From positions 186,001 through 250,000 of the forward strand of contig SAUG01000044.1 of NCBI GenBank assembly GCA_011316305.1: DNA of 64,000 bases, given 5' to 3'. The first letter of the stretch is position 1, and every line of letters begins with the position of its first letter. The DNA comes from Rusavskia elegans (lineage: Eukaryota > Ascomycota > Lecanoromycetes > Teloschistales > Teloschistaceae). Below the pieces are notes generated by a model. The model saw nothing but the letters and a program-made list of their open reading frames with translations, made no database searches and was not told where the DNA came from. Made by a program: the position numbers and the translations under genes. Shown piece by piece: positions 36,873-49,161 of this stretch.

Positions 36873-39355
36873 ATGTCTTCTATCGACTATATAGACTCGT
36901 TCACGCCTACATCCTCCGTCCTCCAGATAAGTTTGCTGCGGTACGTCCGTGATAAGAATAGAGGGAACTGGTATAAGGATCGTCGGAAGTGGTTGAGGAA
37001 TTGGTTCCATAACCACAATCGTCGAGATTTTTCCTTTCCCCACGTATCCCGCCACAACTCGCCTCCTCCTGTCGAAGAATATCGAATTCAGGACCTGTAC
37101 AGCTTAGAGCTACAGGCGGATATCATCAGACGGCGACCAAGGTACGAGCTTACCCGTCCTACAACAACCCGCCCCTTCAGGCATGACCTCCTTTGTTTTG
37201 ATCGTCAATCTTTTCGCAGATGGCTTGTAAGGGATCCGGAAAATCTGGACGAAGGCAACGCGGATAAACTGGCGTAAGGAACAATCGATCTCGAACCCAC
37301 CGGACCACGATACTGATAACTCCATTTTCTCAAGCCCGCTGCTGGACCGCTATACGGTCGGTCAGTCCTTACGACCTTTGCTGCAGAACAAAGACGCGAT
37401 CTATGAGATCTACACTGCTATAAGGTGAGGAGTTGGAAAGCCTGTCAATATCCGTATCGTTCCCATATGCAGAAATATGCTGATACTTCCGAAATACCCA
37501 GGGAAAAGGGGTTTATACACTTCATCGGGGATGAAGCCGCACTGGAACACGAAGAGAACAGCTGGCCCAAAGTCGCAGCCAAGCTCGTCTACGACGCTCT
37601 TATACAACTAGGGGGCAGACCGAGCCGGCCGATTCGGTCGCGGCCCATCTGGGAATCCAACGTTATCTACGGCCGGTGCTCTGGCGGTACCGACAACATC
37701 TGGAAACAGTATCAGGCCCGCCAAGCTCAAAGTTACGATGGCGGCGAAGAAGTTTATGAATTTGCTGAGAACGAGATCAAGAACGTGCGCAATAACTGGA
37801 TCCATGAATTCGAGCAATTTGCGGTAGAACTTCGAGACTGGCAGGAATTCCTCGCTTGTCAGCAAGACGCTCGGGAGAGTCAACAAAGCGACCCAACGGA
37901 CGCGGGGGCAGACACGCTACTACAATCGCAAGACGAACTGCTAAAAGCATGCCGGACCAAGTTGAAAGACTGGCGAGAGTACCGGCTTTGGTATCGAGCG
38001 GCGATCGGCGCGCTTAGCGAAGAAACCGAGATGTTACGGCAGGTATACGGGGTCGATCTACTCAATTTCCGTGGAGGCCGATGGTATACCCCCCGAAGCC
38101 AGTTGATCCAGTATTTGGATTCGCTACACGTTTCTCATATCGCGGTTGCAATGGGTCGAAGAGCAACTTGATGAGGTGCTGTCAGAATGCAGCACTTCGT
38201 TGTCAACCACGCCGCTCTCTCGCCGGCGGTTCGAAGAGAGTTGCGAAGCCGACGTCAAACAAGTCTATCAGATTCTACGGGAACTAGGCGGCCGACCGAC
38301 TCGTGTAATCCAATCCCTACCGAACACCTGGGATCTTCAACGAGTAGATGCGCATGTTTCCGTTCTCCGCCACTGGGAGAACGAATACCAGCATTTCGAG
38401 GAGGAGTTAGAGGAATGGAAGGAGTTTTTGGGTTACTATCTGAAAGCTCAGGTCGTCGGGAACGAGAACGGGCAACCCCAAGAACAACATCCGACACATC
38501 ACCTTCGCCAGTCCAGCCTGTGGCCAGGACGATGGAACGAGTTCTTAGATCACCACCCAGATTCGCAGTTGCATGCGAACCCGAAAGTGTAAGCGCGGGG
38601 GCAACCTTTGGCGCGAGGCTCGGATATATTCAGATTTTGGGTCAGGCTATAGAGGGAGTTTCTGACTCAACACCTACAATCACAAGCGGACCCAGACACG
38701 GGGGTGCAATCGTAAACGCAGGGTTCAGCGCAATGCCTGAGCGAGTCCAACCTCCGGAAAGAATATCAAGACTTCTACCAAGTCAAGCTCGGCAGCGCCC
38801 AGCGATTGGTCGGACTTTGGCACCGAGAGGTAGAAACAGACCTACAAAACTTGGATACGGCTCTCCAGCGTGCGGTCGTCACTCTAGAGGCAGAGGGTAT
38901 GGCTCACGGTCGGAGAACGCCGGGTGTCCCTTATACTGTAAGACAGGCCGTAGAGCATCCCTATTACGGCCTTACTATATCCCGAACACGCTTGGAAGAG
39001 GCACAAGAGCATCTCGAGCTTACGGAATGCCGGCTAAACAAGGTGAAACATCAGCTTGCAGTTATTCCTGAGCAATATACCGTATCAATAGAAGGGAGTA
39101 CCACCATCCGAAACTCTCGTTATCCTGCCGGAAGTTCAGCTGGAGCCAGATCAGGCTATACTCGAGAACTGCGAGTTTCGAAGGTCCAGCGAACTGACTG
39201 TAGCTTCTAGTCACCAGGTGTCTAGAAAGCGCAAAGAGAGGCCCGACTCTGGCGCTGCCTTGGAAGGGATCCTCTGCCAAAATTATCAATCGGAAACGGC
39301 CCGGCCAATAACGACTCGATCCCTATATAACGAACCCAACATCGTTGCGAGCTAA
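36873..39355 (+). pseudogene. Frameshifted relic of a large hypothetical gene
   Basis: Coherent protein-like sequence runs 2.48 kb but changes frame at least four times. From ATG 36873 it reads MSSIDYIDSFTPTSS to DEGNADKLA. After about 37277 it continues in another frame (KEQSISNPPDHDTDNS to IYEIYTAIR). Next comes 37425-38110 (YADTSEIPREKGFIHFIGDE, many Trp/Glu-rich helices), then 38146-38592 (LQWVEEQLDEVLSECS). After that REFLTQHLQSQADPDTG with one CAA-to-TAA type stop leads into LVGLWHREVETDLQNLDTAL. A last frame switch near 39100 gives a C-terminus with basic RKRKERP and a stop at 39353-39355. The shifts are too close for normal introns. The ancestral product, perhaps 800 residues, would be mostly helical or coiled coil with a nuclear-localisation-like end. 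Family not recognised. Assembly errors are a less likely alternative. Confidence 0.6.
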
Positions 39356-39603
39356 AGCTCCGCCGCGAAGAAGTTGCCGGTTGTTGAATCTCGGGCAATC
39401 AGAATGTTTCGATGAATGTTATAGATTATGATAAAATGTCACTGTCCTTTTAAATCAGTTCACGATACAGAGGACTCAATGTATCTTGTTTGCGATAGAC
39501 GCTGATGTTGGAATTCGCTATCTCTCTTAATGCGGTGTTGCAGGGTTTGTATTCTTTCGGGTTGAAAATGCAAGGCTGGTACGCTGATACTATAACGTTG
39601 AGT

Positions 39604-39870
39604 CTACAGCTGTGCAGACTGGATGTCAGAATTGGACGCAAATATGATAGTAGAAATCCTCTCGTAAATACCACCTGCAAGTTCCCCGTCCCAACTCACC
39701 CCTCCATTATCCAAATTATGTCTTCTATCCGTCTCAAAATAGCCTTGCCGGTTGCCAAAGACTAGCTTGGAAGGGAATACTCTTACTGGGCGCATTGGAG
39801 TTTCGAAACTGTAACTCCCGCGACCCCTTGTACTATGCCGGCTTGACCTGCCGCCCTCGTCACTGCCCAT
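39604..39870 (-). CDS. Hypothetical ORF, 88 codons, uncertain
   Basis: ATG on the minus strand at 39870 opens 88 codons with balanced composition (SFETPMRPVRVFPSKLVFGN). No domain recognised. It lies between two relic genes in normal-composition DNA and could be an exon or a fragment of a lost gene. Confidence 0.25.
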   Translation of the reverse strand: MGSDEGGRSSRHSTRGRGSYSFETPMRPVRVFPSKLVFGNRQGYFETDRRHNLDNGGVSWDGELAGGIYERISTIIFASNSDIQSAQL

Positions 39871-39969
39871 GGAGCTGCCCCGCCGAGGGCCCCAGCGTGG
39901 CGTCGAAATGGCTGCGCCCCCCTGTGGCTGGGGTACTTTAGTCTGTGTTCAGGTTATCTGAGGTGTCAG

Positions 39970-40610
39970 CTATTTTCGGCCACTACGGAGTATACCGGCC
40001 TCGGTGGAGTGGTGGCCCGAAGGGTTGTCTGATCTTGCCATCGCTGCATATCTCGATGAGGCCATTGTAACATCCTCTGCAAGCATTGGGCCGCAGAAAG
40101 CCTGTCTCCGACCTCCTTCACCTCCATGCGCTTGAATCACTTGATCGTTGTTTTCGTCCAGCTCGTCCACCTGCTCGACGGCAAGGTTGGACTACGCCGT
40201 GATCCACTTCTCAAGCCGCAGATGGTCTATATCGTGATGATGCAGAGGACCAAAGACGAACTCCGACATAATGACGCCTGCGGATCAGATGTCTGTCGAC
40301 CGAAGAGTCGTAACCCTGCGTATAGCCTTTGCAAACAGGAAGAACCCAGGCGCGGCGTAGAGTCGAAGTCCGATACGACAACAGTGAGTGGGTCCTTTGT
40401 CGCAACCAGCACATTTGAGGGCTTGAGATCGCGGTGGACCACCCCACGCCCGTGCAGGTGACGAAGGCCGAGAAGCATCTGGTCTCCTGCAAGCTGATAA
40501 CTTGCAATCAGCGCCGACGTAAAAGCTGATAATAGTGTGACACACGTGCAGATTGTTCTTTATATTGGGTCATGATCCGCGCACTCCATAGAGATCACTA
40601 TAGAACTCCG
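39970..40610 (-). pseudogene. Degraded protein-kinase domain fragment
   Basis: The minus strand reads LLGLRHLHGRGVVHRDLKPS with the catalytic-loop HRDLKPSN at 40412-40435, then VVVSDFDS where DFG is expected. After a frameshift it reads TDI-stop-SAGVIMSEFVFGP at about 40240-40293, corresponding to kinase subdomain IX (DIWSxG) with the Trp codon changed to TGA. The same frame continues through one TAG to a stop at 39970. Upstream, TQYKEQSARVSHYYQLL is in yet another frame. ATP-binding lobe motifs are absent, cut off at the A+T-rich border near 40610. A dead Ser/Thr-kinase-like gene, not an active enzyme. Confidence 0.65.
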
Positions 40611-40619
40611 CGCTTATTA

Positions 40620-43600
40620 AGCAGGATCTGACTACTCGGCGTACTCAGTTGCCTCTGCCCTATATAAATTCTGTAATTATAATTTACTATATCGGGTAGT
40701 CTAGCCTTATTAAACTAGACTACCGAACTTAAACCGACGGAGAATACTAAAGAAACGGAAAGAAAATAGGGCTAGCCCTATCTTAAAGTATTTCCAGCAG
40801 CCTAGAGTAGTGAAATATTTTCTACGATCGAGGTAAACGAGATTTAAAAAATATTCCGTATCTAATTCAATCCGCGTATATATAATAATATTACGTTTAA
40901 TAGTATATATATATAACTAAAAGATATAAAAGTTCTAGTTCTAAACTTTAAATATTAGGTATATAATATAAGGTTATACGAAATAGTTAAATAATTAGAA
41001 TCTCGATAAAGTTATTTATAAAAGAGAATGGACCCTATAGAATTTTAATATCTAATTAGTTAACTCGGATACGTATATTTTATATAGTAAAGATTAACTA
41101 TAGAATGTTTTAGTAATTTCTATAGAATGCTTTAGTAATACTATAGAGTACGCAGATCATAACCTTTTATATTTTCAAATTCATTTCGTCGTTATATCTT
41201 TGGGACGTAAGAAATCATCGTAAAATCTTAGCGGCTATAAAAAACAGAAACGCTATATTATTTCTATAGAAATTTATATCTAATTATAAATATCTCGTTC
41301 TATTACTATATACGAGATATATATCTATTAAATATATTATAGGTATTTTCTATATAGTTATATATATATTAGTAGTCTTTTTTTCTATTTTCTTTATTTT
41401 CTCTACTATTTCTACTACTTTTCTATCTAATTCTTTTTCTTTTTAATCTCTTTTTCGATAATTTCTTGAGCTATTATTATTCGCTGGTTAGCTTTACTAT
41501 AAGATTTCATTTACTAAAGCTTTTTTTCTTTTCGGATTAGTTTAAAAGCTAGAAAAAAAAAATTTCGATTATTATTAGTCTATATATAATTATCTACTAT
41601 AGTCTCGATATATATCGAAAGTTTATCGGTAAAAGACCGGAAGAACTTTTTAAAAAAATTATAAAATCTAGTAATTATATTAAATACCGTATCTTTAATA
41701 TAATTCTATATAGGTCTAGAGATATCCAGATTAATATCTCTATTTTTAGAAGTTTTAGACTTCTATTATATAGTAATTAGATCATTACTATCGATAAACT
41801 ATCGAAGATAAACCGATTCTGGTAAAATATATATTCTTCGACGAACGAAATATAGTAATAGAAACCTATAAAGGAATTAATATCTAATTTTACTTTTATA
41901 ATAGTATTTCGAGATTTCATTTTTATTTTTATTAGTTTCAACTATATCTAGCGTCTATTTTCATTTTTTATTCATTCTTTAGATTATAAAATAGTAATAT
42001 AAAAGATAAATAATTAAAGTATAGTATTCGATATAATTTTAGCTCGAATTCGGCAAATTATATTAATATTTTCTTTAATCGCGCGATATTAAATTACTAA
42101 AATATCGGCTATAGCTTTTATAGATCTTTCTAAAATTATCTAAATTCTCTATACTAAAGTATTTTCTAGATAATAATATTGATAATATTTAGATTAGTAG
42201 TAAATAGTTATTATCTTTTTTAATTACTAGATTTTATTATTAAACCGGCAATTCAATAGTTTAAAGATAGTTATAAATACCTGGCAATAAGTAGTAAAAC
42301 TATATTCGGTTACGGATTTAATATAGATTTACTTTAAAATTTTTAAAAATATCTTTCTATCGTTTAATATATAATTAGTATCTTTTTACAATTATATATT
42401 TTACTAGAAAAAGATTACTTTTTATTATAGAGGAATTTATTTTTAAAATTTTTATTATTATTATTAATACAGTATACAATTTATATAGTTACCGCTATAT
42501 TTAAACTATAAGATTGTTTTATACTATTTTTATCTTCGAGTTCTAATCCGTAATATATATATAGAATCTAGAGTAATTATCGAAAATTTTATTATATATA
42601 TAGAGATAAAAAAACTCGATTATCTACTAGCTTTTATTTCGATAAAATGAAAATATTATAGAAAAAATTCTATTATAATTTATAGTATTAATAGCAATAA
42701 AAATATATATTTCGAAATTATTTATATTAAATATAGTATCAAACTATAGTATAAAATCGCTATAAAAATATTTAGTATATCTTTTATATATTTTATTAAT
42801 AAAAAAGATCTACTATAACCATTTGGATATTATATCAATAGTTACGGCAAATATATATAGTCTATCTATTTTTTTTAGAAAGTTATTAAAAAAGTTTTTA
42901 TAATTTCTTCGCGGTTTTTAATAGCCGATAGAATAGAATTATAGTATATTTTTCTATTAATAAATAGCTTTATATCTAATAGTTAATCTACTATATCGAA
43001 TATTTACTTATTAATAGAAGATTTAAATTAGATAGTATAATATACTTTTATTAGCTCTATCGTTTTAGCGGTATCGAGATAGCGATTTTTATATTAGAAA
43101 TATTCTAAAAGTCCTAGTATTATATTATAAAAGTATTCTAGATTTCTTCATTTTATAATTGTAATCTACTATAGGTCTAGATCCAAATGCAATAAATATA
43201 GCTATTAACTAATAAAAGACTACCAATTATTGTCTTTTACGTTAATATATATATTCTTTTATTTATATTCTAAAATAATTATATCCCGTTTATTATCATT
43301 TATATAGAGTTCGAATTTTCTAGAATAGATATACTAGTAGGTTTTTTTTTTAAATATTATTAAATCTACGGTCGTTAATATAAATGATATAGAAGTTCTA
43401 GAAGTAAAACTAATTTAGAAGACATTTATAGGCGATATCGATATTAAAGAACTATTTATAGATTAGCGGCGGAAGTAGATAGTTAAAGAATATTATATTA
43501 ATAATCCTCTAAATAAAAATATAGTATCTTCTATCTAATTTAAAATAAAGAATTTAGGCGGCGGCTATTATAGATAGAAAGAAAAAAAAAGAAAAGATTT

Positions 43601-43825
43601 AAATAATAGTAAAAGACGACGCCAGCGATGATATAGATATTAAAAAGATAGAAATTAGACGTAATATAGAAACAAAAGTAGAAAAAGAAAATAATATAAA
43701 AAGGAAAATTAGCAGATATAGACAATAGATTATATAATATTTACTAGTTAAATTAATTATAATAGATTACTAATCGTACGGTATAATAGAAAAATATATT
43801 AATAATTAGATATAGGCTTCTACAG
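40620..43825. other. RIP-degraded repeat DNA, family unresolved
   Basis: Three kilobases of A+T-rich DNA. On the minus strand some stretches keep one frame broken mainly by TAG/TAA, e.g. near 42050-42180 (ERSIKAIADILVI) and near 42890-43020 (RKIYYNSILSAIKNREEII). That suggests an old transposon ORF. I could not assign it to a superfamily and found no LTR pair. Confidence 0.4.
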
Positions 43826-44190
43826 AAATAATATATCGTTTCCGCTTCTTGCGGCCGCTAAAATCTTGCGAGGGTTTCTTGCGCCCCGAAGATATAACGT
43901 TATTTCGTATTCTCACAAGCCAACCGATTTTCTCCAGGTTTCTTTTCTTCCCGTCGGCCGTATAGGAGCATGTGGGTCAAACGTTTTGCTGGCGTAGACG
44001 TGTTCTTGCCAGATATAGATAAACTTGGAAATTTGTCTATATTTATCTGTCCGACAATTGTACTAGCCGTAGAGCACTGGCAGTCGTCGAAAGGTCCGAG
44101 GTTGACGACTGACAGGCGCGGTAGTCGAATAACTTCTAGCAGCGGGAAGTGACGTCCTGCAAACTAAATTCTAAATAGAATAATGAAACT
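43826..44190 (+). other. Small normal-composition island, possible 60-codon ORF
   Basis: About 365 bp without RIP signs, sharply bounded by A+T-rich DNA. ATG 43970 opens 60 codons (MWVKRFAGVDVFLPD) with no recognised domain. It may be a remnant of a gene whose surroundings were replaced by transposons. Confidence 0.35.
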
Positions 44191-44974
44191 TCTTTTAAAA
44201 CTATTTAGTAATATCTTTAAATTTAGATTTAGAACTAATAGTGGTTACGTTATTACAGTTCTGATAAAACGAATAGTTATCAGTGGCTCGTATTCTCGCT
44301 TTATATTTAAAAATACTAATTTTATTTTTCTGATTTCATTTCGAAATATATATTTTTTTCTTTATTTTAAATCTTTTTTTCTCTATACTATATTCCAATA
44401 TTGTTTCGAATACGAAATTTATCGAATACCGCGATTAAAAATTTAATTTCCGAGTAATTCTCTTCGAATACTAACGTTTAAAAAGTGGAATGCAAGAATT
44501 ATATAATAATATTCGTAAAGTTTTTAAAGTCTATTCTAAAGTTCGAATAATTTCACTTTTCTTTAAAAGGAATATATATTTATTAAAAGAGTGATTTATT
44601 AGATAAACGTACTATTAAATTCAATTTCGATAGAAATATCTAGTATCTAAAATAAATAAACTGCTATTAAAAAATACCGCAAAATTTTTTCAAATATTTA
44701 GTTTTAATTTATTTCTACGGAATTGTAATATTCTAGATAATCAACTAGATAATTTCTAGAATTTTCCGATATCTATTACTAGTAAAACTATTCTAGTATC
44801 GTTTAATAATTTATCAAATATTATTTAGATTTCTATATATATTTTAGAATAAAATAATTTTTTCATTTAAATAGATAATCCTGAACTTTCTATTATAGGA
44901 TTTTTTTAAATATATTAATATTTATTAAATTGATATTTATATATCACCCGGTTCTAAAAAAAATATATAAAATA
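44191..44974. other. A+T-rich DNA, no gene seen
   Basis: Low-complexity Phe/Ile/Tyr-rich frames only. No transposon motif readable. Confidence 0.45.
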
Positions 44975-45261
44975 CTTTTTTTTTAGAAAGTTTCTATCTG
45001 GAATTATATTGAATTTTGTTATATATATATACTTCATCAACGTTATATACGGCAACGAATATCGTATTTTATAAATAAAGAAATCTCTACGTTATATTAT
45101 CAACAGAAAGATACGTTATATTGCTGAGTAAATTAAAATTGAAATTCTAAAAACTGTTATTAATAGTAATATTGTATATTCTATACTGATATACTAGCGC
45201 TTGATTTATTTACCGAACTATTGATTTACCGGATATTAAAACTAAAACCAGAATTATTTAA
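44975..45261 (+). mobile_element. Family X, internally deleted copy E
   Basis: Both ends are present: the CTTTTTTTTTAGAAAG start followed by CATCAACGTTATATACGGC, and the CTAGCGCTTGATTTATTTAC end. About 650 bp of the middle, including the conserved frame, is missing. Confidence 0.6.
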
Positions 45262-45818
45262 ATAGAATAATATTAATATTCGAATATCTTTAAATAGATT
45301 AAAATCGAAGTTCAAAAAACGTTGAATATCTTGAATTAAAAATAGTTCGACTTTAATATAGATAATTTTTTTGTAAACTTTTTCTTTTTGAATTTTTCGT
45401 AAAAAGATATCTTTTATCTCTTTCCTTGAATTAAAATATTGTTTTTTTTATTCTATTCTATTAATAATTCGAATATTAATTTCTTTATTTAATAATTTTA
45501 TAAATTTTCTTTTCTTTTTTATTTTATTTTTTTTTTCTATATATATTCAAATAGATTTAAATTCTTTTTATATTTAGTATAAACGAAGTTTCTTTTTTTA
45601 TAGATGATATTTTTGTAATAACAGATAGTAATACTATATTTAAAAATATTCTCTATTTATATTATACTTCGCTGATTAATTGATTTATAAATTATATTTT
45701 AATTTGGTAAATATATTCTATCTATTCGTCTATTATCGAATATAAATTTTGTTAAAAATCAAAATTTAATACCTTTCTCTCATAGTATAGAGTAAAATGT
45801 TTATTTCTATTTTTTTAA
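45262..45818. other. A+T-rich DNA, no gene seen
   Basis: Long T-runs and no readable coding or transposon signal. Confidence 0.4.
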
Positions 45819-46254
45819 TAGGCTGGCCGTCGGGTCAGATTTCGAATCCGATTTCGAAGATTCGATTCGACCCGCTAAAATCTTGTCTTCTATATTACAA
45901 TACTAAAAAATCCCTGTTTTTCCGAATTAAAATACTATATATTTATCGAGATTTTATCACTAGATATTAAATAATAGTGGAGTTAATACGTATATATCTA
46001 AATAACTTTTCTCTATTATATATTATCTATTATCTTTAACTATATTGATATTGTACTATGTCATACGATTGTAAATCGTATCGATTCGAGTCGGATCGGG
46101 TTTTCTAGTCTAAATTTATAATCCGACTCGATTTTTGTATTTAATATTGGGATTCGACCCGATCCGTTTAACAAGTCGAATCCGATCCGATTTACTAAAA
46201 TCGGGTCGGATATTCGAAGATTGCACCCGGATCCGATCCGAAATAGCTAGTCTA
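45819..46254. mobile_element. Foldback element of family Y, copy 4
   Basis: Starts TAGGCTGGCCGTCGGGTC and ends TAGCTAGTCTA (inverted). The arms carry CGAGTCGGATCGGG and CCGATCCG-type sequence around an A+T-rich centre. Confidence 0.6.
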
Positions 46255-46417
46255 TTTTTTTATATATTTGGAATTCCATAAAATTAAATCAATCGAAATT
46301 GAATTATAAATATTAATTATCCTAGTAATTTTTTTAATTTAAAATAAAATTACAAAATAGTATTTTATAAATTTCACTATAGTCTAGATGATCTAGTAGC
46401 ACCACAGCGTGATCTGG

Positions 46418-46641
46418 TATCAGCCGGCAGGAAGAAATCATATAGTGATTAATTGATAATAGAATGAAAATCCATGGAAAACTAGTTTATATAAAAAGTG
46501 GTAAATATTAAAAAGACGCTAAATTGGTTTAGGACCACGCTAAATCTTATAGAAAAGATATACGTAACTTTAGCGAGTTTTAGTAAAAAATATTAACTAG
46601 CTTTTCTTTAAACTTTTTATAATCGTTTCTATATATTAATA
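46418..46641 (-). repeat. Copia 2 LTR, left
   Basis: TATCAGCCGGCAGG start (TG to TA) and a 224-bp match to 52090-52313. A third copy starts at 59062. Confidence 0.7.
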
Positions 46642-48738
46642 TACCTCTTTAGAATTGATATAATATCGATAATAAATTTAATTCTACTATTTCTCTTCTA
46701 ATATTTTATCCTTTTTTTAAATTTAAAGCTTTAGATTAATTTATAGAAGTATTTTAATATTAGAAGCGACGGTCGACTTTACGAAATTTAACTATAATTT
46801 TAGTTAATAATTTTGAAATCCGATAAATTTATTGAAATACTTATAGTATAATAGGGCTAGTACCTTTATAAAGCTATTGGTCAAGGTTTCTACGGAGGCG
46901 ATCTATTTAATATTAATATTTTTATTTTTAATTTACTAGCGGAACTAATAATAATATATATTTATATTACGGAGCTTTATTATATACTATAAACTATTAC
47001 TAGTAAAATTCCGGATAGTCTATATATTATTATACTATAATTATATAGTATAGCCGAAATCTAGTAAAATTTCGCTAAAAAATCTATTCTATTATAATAG
47101 CGAGAAATTCTACTTTCGTTAAATTTATTATTTCGATTTTCTTTTTAGATATTTGCTAGTTATTTATACCGTTAAATAATTTAAAGCTATATCTCTAAAA
47201 GCTCTAGCGAGTTACCGGGTTCTCTGTAAACGAAACGTTTAAAAGAGCGAAAAATATAGTATAAAGATCGTATACTATATTATATACGATATTATAGTAT
47301 TTAATATAATTAAAATATCCTAATATTTCTTCAGCTGTAATCTAATACTCTATAATAGAACTAGTTATAAATTCCAAAAGTTTTAATACCGTATAGGCGA
47401 TATCCGATCGAATTATAATAGCGGTAAAATTATTTAAATCTATATATTACTAGTAGGCGTAGATCTGCTAAAGTATTAGTTATCTAGTACTTTTAATTAA
47501 CGTTTCCGTATTCGATAGAAGCGAACTAGAATATCTAGTCGTAAGTTTAGCGTTAAATTAAACAATAAATTAATTAATATAGCTATTTTAATAAAAATAG
47601 AATCGACAATTCAATCTATTATAAAATATTCTGATTTCTAAAAACTATTCGATTTCTTCTAAATAACGTATTTTATAGACTTCGAAAAATTTAGTTTAAA
47701 ATTCGTCTATTATATATATATCATATTACTCGTAAATAATTATAATATTATCGATAAAAAAAATAGTATAATATATTCGGTAATAAATAGATATTTTGTT
47801 TCTAGTATTTAAGTAAATTTGAGGTTGTTTAATATATTTAAAAGATAATTAAATACTAATATAGAGGATTATTTAAGTCTATATAATATACGCAGTAGTA
47901 ATAATAGTACTTTCGGTCCTTTCTACTTTTATAGAAGTCTGACGTATATTACTTTATCTATATCACTATTAGCGAAGGTATTTACGGTATTATACTAACG
48001 AGTCTTAAAGTCGAATACTATTATAATCGCTATAAAAACTCGAATAATATATATCGCTAGCGTAGCTACGTATAAATATTATTTAGTATATTATATATTA
48101 TCTCTAGCAATAAATCTTGCTTTAAATTTAAGAAAAAATCTCTAATTATTCAGTTTATATTTAAATATCTATATAAAAGAAATAGAAGTTTTCTCTTTTT
48201 TTTCTATATATTTATATAGATTCTCGCGCTAGGTTTGCTTTCTCTGGAGTTATTTAATCTTTAATTCTGCGGTATTCATAAATTCTACGTAGTAGAGATA
48301 TTTAAATATCTTATTCTAATCATATAGTTCGAAGAGGAACTAGTCGCGATAGATTTTTATCGATAACGAGTTTAGAGCCTATATAGGCTAGAGTAATAGA
48401 ATCTACTTTTTATAGTATATATAAACGGCGATAAATACTGCGAATACTATATAAAATAATCAGATTATTCTATTTACTATCTTATCTAATTTTACTATAT
48501 ATTGTACTATCTTCAACTTTCGCTAGCGTTTTACTATACTAGGTAAAATAAAATCTTTATCGTATCCAAAAAGACGAGGTTTGCGAGTTTTTTTTAGTAG
48601 AAGGTCTTTTAATTTTTCTAATCCTTCTAGGATATATATATTATTATCTACGTAATTAACTTTTATATTTTCAAGAGCTTTATCGTTATAATAAAAATCT
48701 TCCCGGATATTATCTATAGGAGGAAAAGTACTTTTATC

Positions 48739-49161
48739 TAGATTGGTCGTCGAGTCGGATTCCGAACCCGGATTAGCCAACCCGACCCGATTCGATCGGG
48801 TTTCGGATTCTAATTAGTAACCCGATCCGACCCGCCAAAACTGTTAGACTCTAGTATAAAAGTATAAAGCTAGTATACCTTTTATACGAATTTACTAAAA
48901 AAATTCTAATTAATTGACTACGCTAGCTAGAAAGGCTCTAATTCGAAGAAATATATAGCCTAAATATATTACTTTTGTAGAATTATTAAAAATATATTCT
49001 ATTAAATATATTTTATAGTCGAGTCGGATCCGGATCGGATTACTAAATAACTCGACCCGGATTTGACCCGCTAAAACTCGAATCGGGTCCGGATCGAATT
49101 ATTAAAATCGGGTCGGATATCTAACAGTTCGACGGAAATCCGACCCGAACCGGCCAGTCTA
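48739..49161. mobile_element. Foldback element of family Y, copy 5, nested in Copia 2
   Basis: Starts TAGATTGGTCGTCGAGTC and ends CGGCCAGTCTA (inverted). To its left the minus strand encodes a readable Copia pol segment (LEGLEKLKDLLLKKTRKP) and to its right Copia sequence resumes. It therefore inserted after the Copia did. Confidence 0.6.

Noticed and set aside
38187..39071. 294-codon ORF in the third gene island
   Set aside because: Its Arg/Pro/Ser-rich translation is an off-frame reading of the relic gene. The helical Trp/Glu-rich frames that alternate around it are the protein-like ones.
44183..44446. 87-codon ORF as a membrane protein
   Set aside because: The composition is Phe/Ile/Tyr/Lys-rich as expected from translating A+T-rich DNA, it starts at the edge of an eroded block, and it has no other support. 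The frames at 14905, 29457 and 43540 were dropped for the same reason.
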